A stretch of 7,642 bases of DNA from Candidatus Kuenenia stuttgartensis (GTDB lineage Bacteria; Planctomycetota; Planctomycetia; Isosphaerales; Isosphaeraceae), in contig CAMCFM010000197.1 of NCBI GenBank assembly GCA_945874095.1, positions 1 through 7,642 of the forward strand, given 5' to 3'. A program made the translations under genes and the position numbers. Below, in pieces: positions 6,033-7,642 of the stretch; positions within the stretch are counted from its first letter, which is position 1, and every line of letters begins with the position of its first letter. Below the pieces are notes generated by a model. The model did not search any database, was not told where the DNA came from, and saw only the letters and a list, made by a program, of their open reading frames with translations.

Positions 6033-6626
6033 ATGATGGGTATTGATCCAAACGCCGAACCATTTGTCGTCATCGTCAGCGGGCTCCCACGTTCTGGCAC
6101 ATCCATGATGATGAAAATGCTCGAATCCGGCGGAGTCCCCGTCCTGGCCGACGATCAGCGCAAGGCCGACATCGACAATGTCAACGGCTACTACGAATTC
6201 CAGGCTGCCCTCAAGATCAAACAGGACGATTCCTGGCTGACTGATGCCGATCACAAGGCCGTCAAAATGGTCTATCAACTGCTCTATGAACTCCCCTCCA
6301 CGCATAAATACAAAGTCCTGATGATGCGCCGGGCCATGGACGAAGTCCTCGCCAGCCAGAAGAAAATGCTGGCCCGACTTGGCAAGCCCACCGACACCAT
6401 TCCCGACTCCAAAATGGCCGAGATCTTCAACGCCGGCCTCAACAAATTTTATGCCTGGATTGCCCAGCAGCCCAATTTCCAAATCATCGATGTTGACTAT
6501 AACAAGATGGTAGCCGACCCTCTGCCTCAGATTGATTCCATCAATCAGCTCCTTGGTGGTCATCTGAATCTGGAAGCCATGGCCGAAGTGGTTCAGCCTG
6601 ACCTTTACCGCAATCGCAAATCGTAA
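6033..6626 (+). CDS. Small sulfotransferase-family protein (PAPS-binding P-loop fold)
   Basis: A 197-residue soluble protein. VSGLPRSGTSMMMKML (15-30) after a hydrophobic strand is the 5'-phosphosulfate-binding loop of sulfotransferases (PRSGTS form). GYYEF (52-56) and the paired arginines in KVLMMRRAMDEVLASQKKM (94-112) fit the second, 3'-phosphate-binding element. IIDVDYNKMVADP (151-163) and the LYRNR end (191-195) are also usual for short bacterial members of this family. Such enzymes move a sulfuryl group from PAPS to a carbohydrate or other acceptor, but many short members are uncharacterised and the acceptor cannot be predicted. At 197 residues it is shorter than typical sulfotransferases (about 250-350), and I cannot place the catalytic base with confidence. 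ATG codons at 6033 and 6036 are both possible, with AAGGA and GGG upstream. hemH follows after 69 nt on the same strand and may be cotranscribed. Confidence 0.8.
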   Translation: MMGIDPNAEPFVVIVSGLPRSGTSMMMKMLESGGVPVLADDQRKADIDNVNGYYEFQAALKIKQDDSWLTDADHKAVKMVYQLLYELPSTHKYKVLMMRRAMDEVLASQKKMLARLGKPTDTIPDSKMAEIFNAGLNKFYAWIAQQPNFQIIDVDYNKMVADPLPQIDSINQLLGGHLNLEAMAEVVQPDLYRNRKS

Positions 6627-6695
6627 GACGCGTCAGCGAAACGCCTTGTTGACACCTTGCCAGACAATTCAAGCCCTGTGGATACGGACCCGACC

Positions 6696-7642
6696 ATGAG
6701 TGACCAACCGACCGCCCCAACTTCCGGACGTCCTCCCGCACCCCCCACCGGCAACCCGTTCGGAGGCGGTCGCCCAGGTGGCCCACCCGCTGCTCCAGCC
6801 GAGCCTCTGGATTACGTCGAAGTACGCACAAAAGCACGCCGACACTACGACTGCGTCTTTCTCATGGCCTATGGAGCGCCTGAGAAAATGGAAGATGTCA
6901 GGCCGTTTCTGGACAACGTCCTCCGTGGCCTGCCTGTTCCCAAAGAACGTTACGAAGTGGTCGTTCACCACTACGAACTTATGGGTGGCAAAAGCCCGTT
7001 GAATGAACTGACCGATCGACAGGCTCAAGGACTGCGTGCCGAACTCAAACGCCAGAAAATCGACATGCCCGTCTTCGTCGGTATGCGATTTTATAAGCCC
7101 TACATGTTCACCGCCCTCAAGGCCATGAAAGAGCAGGGCTATCGTCGCGCCATCGGCATCATCATGTCGCCCTACCAAAGCATGCCAAGCTGGGAAAAGT
7201 ATCAGGAAACCATTCAGGAAGTGCTCGACCTGGGATACTCTGACGAAGTTCCCGAAGTCGACTTCATCAAGCCCTGGTTCGATCACCCCCTGTTCGCCAA
7301 AAGTCAGGCTGCCCAGGTGCGTGCCGCTCTCGATAAAATTCCCGCCGAACGTCGCGCCAAAACCCGGATCATCTTCACCGCCCACTCCATTCCCACAGCC
7401 GTGGCCGCCCGCTGCCCCTATGCAGGTCAAATTGAACACGCCTGTAAGGCCGTGGTCGAAGAGATCGGTGGAGCTGATTGGACTCTCGCCTGGCAAAGCC
7501 GCAGTGGTGACCCGAAAACTCCGTGGCTCGAACCTGACGTAAACGACTATCTGCTCACGGTTCAAGAGCAGGGGATCGAGGACGTTATCCTCTGCCCGAT
7601 CGGATTTATTTCCGATCACGTCGAAGTCATGTACGACCTCGA
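6696..7642 (+). CDS. hemH: Ferrochelatase (C-terminus beyond window)
   Basis: Inserts ferrous iron into a porphyrin (protoporphyrin IX or coproporphyrin III) near the end of heme synthesis. 315 codons are visible before the right edge. Family motifs are the first strand VFLMAYGAPE (54-63, with Y59), HHYELMGGKSPLN (91-103), SPYQS (158-162), FTAHSIP (227-233) with catalytic H230, WQSRSGDPKTPWLEP (266-280), and PIGFISDHVEVMYD (301-314) with E310. Residues 1-48 are an extra leader, rich in Pro, Gly and Ala up to about residue 38; most ferrochelatases begin only some ten residues before the AYG strand. No later start is credible, since the next ATG (residue 57) would cut the first strand. GGA (6686-6688) lies 7 nt before the ATG. 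Whether it uses the coproporphyrin route and has a C-terminal iron-sulfur cluster cannot be decided here. Confidence 0.95.
   Translation, partial: MSDQPTAPTSGRPPAPPTGNPFGGGRPGGPPAAPAEPLDYVEVRTKARRHYDCVFLMAYGAPEKMEDVRPFLDNVLRGLPVPKERYEVVVHHYELMGGKSPLNELTDRQAQGLRAELKRQKIDMPVFVGMRFYKPYMFTALKAMKEQGYRRAIGIIMSPYQSMPSWEKYQETIQEVLDLGYSDEVPEVDFIKPWFDHPLFAKSQAAQVRAALDKIPAERRAKTRIIFTAHSIPTAVAARCPYAGQIEHACKAVVEEIGGADWTLAWQSRSGDPKTPWLEPDVNDYLLTVQEQGIEDVILCPIGFISDHVEVMYDL

Noticed and set aside
6015..6563. 182-codon minus-strand frame opposite the sulfotransferase-like gene
   Set aside because: The plus-strand frame carries the PRSGTS motif and other family features; the reverse frame shows no family resemblance.
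6649..6654. Perfect TTGACA in front of hemH as a possible promoter
   Set aside because: No -10-like hexamer lies 15-19 nt downstream (the region reads CAAGCCCTG), so the match is probably chance and hemH is more likely transcribed from upstream.
6669..7619. 316-codon open frame on the minus strand opposite hemH
   Set aside because: Antisense to a clear ferrochelatase; the Gly/His/Phe-rich translation is the usual shadow of a GC-biased gene.

Overview
The window looks like a chromosomal stretch from a planctomycete, probably of the Planctopirus/Schlesneria/Gimesia type. The evidence is an ECF sigma factor directly followed by a membrane-bound Ser/Thr kinase of planctomycete architecture, intermediate G+C judged by eye, frequent non-ATG starts, and housekeeping genes scattered among small regulators. 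The genus is a guess. I see no tRNA, rRNA, CRISPR array, insertion sequence or prophage gene.

Layout from left to right. (1) A minus-strand FkbM-family methyltransferase is cut by the left edge (1-739). (2) A long divergent intergenic region (740-1117) leads into metK, S-adenosylmethionine synthetase, on the plus strand. metK ends at a clear intrinsic terminator (2408-2440). (3) Three minus-strand genes read right to left: an ECF sigma factor (5749-5204), a Ser/Thr kinase with a six-helix membrane domain (5188-3491), and a site-2-protease-like membrane protein whose HExxH motif is changed to HAFGH (3314-2472). Sigma factor and kinase are 15 nt apart and surely form an operon. The protease-like gene lies 176 nt further on, behind a possible promoter overlapped by a perfect inverted repeat. 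(4) A second divergent region (5753-6032) leads to a plus-strand small sulfotransferase-family protein and then hemH (ferrochelatase), which is cut by the right edge and has an unusual Pro/Gly-rich N-terminal extension.

How the genes may work together. metK supplies the methyl donor S-adenosylmethionine, which the FkbM methyltransferase would use, but the two are divergent and this may be coincidence. The sigma factor and kinase form a recognisable signalling pair of the kind common in planctomycetes: a membrane kinase probably controls the sigma factor or acts alongside it. The downstream M50 relative keeps its metal ligands but lacks the catalytic glutamate. It is therefore better read as a membrane pseudoprotease than as an enzyme, and a link to the kinase/sigma pair is the most interesting speculation here.

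Most of the window is otherwise ordinary. Promoters and operators listed below were found by eye and are tentative.
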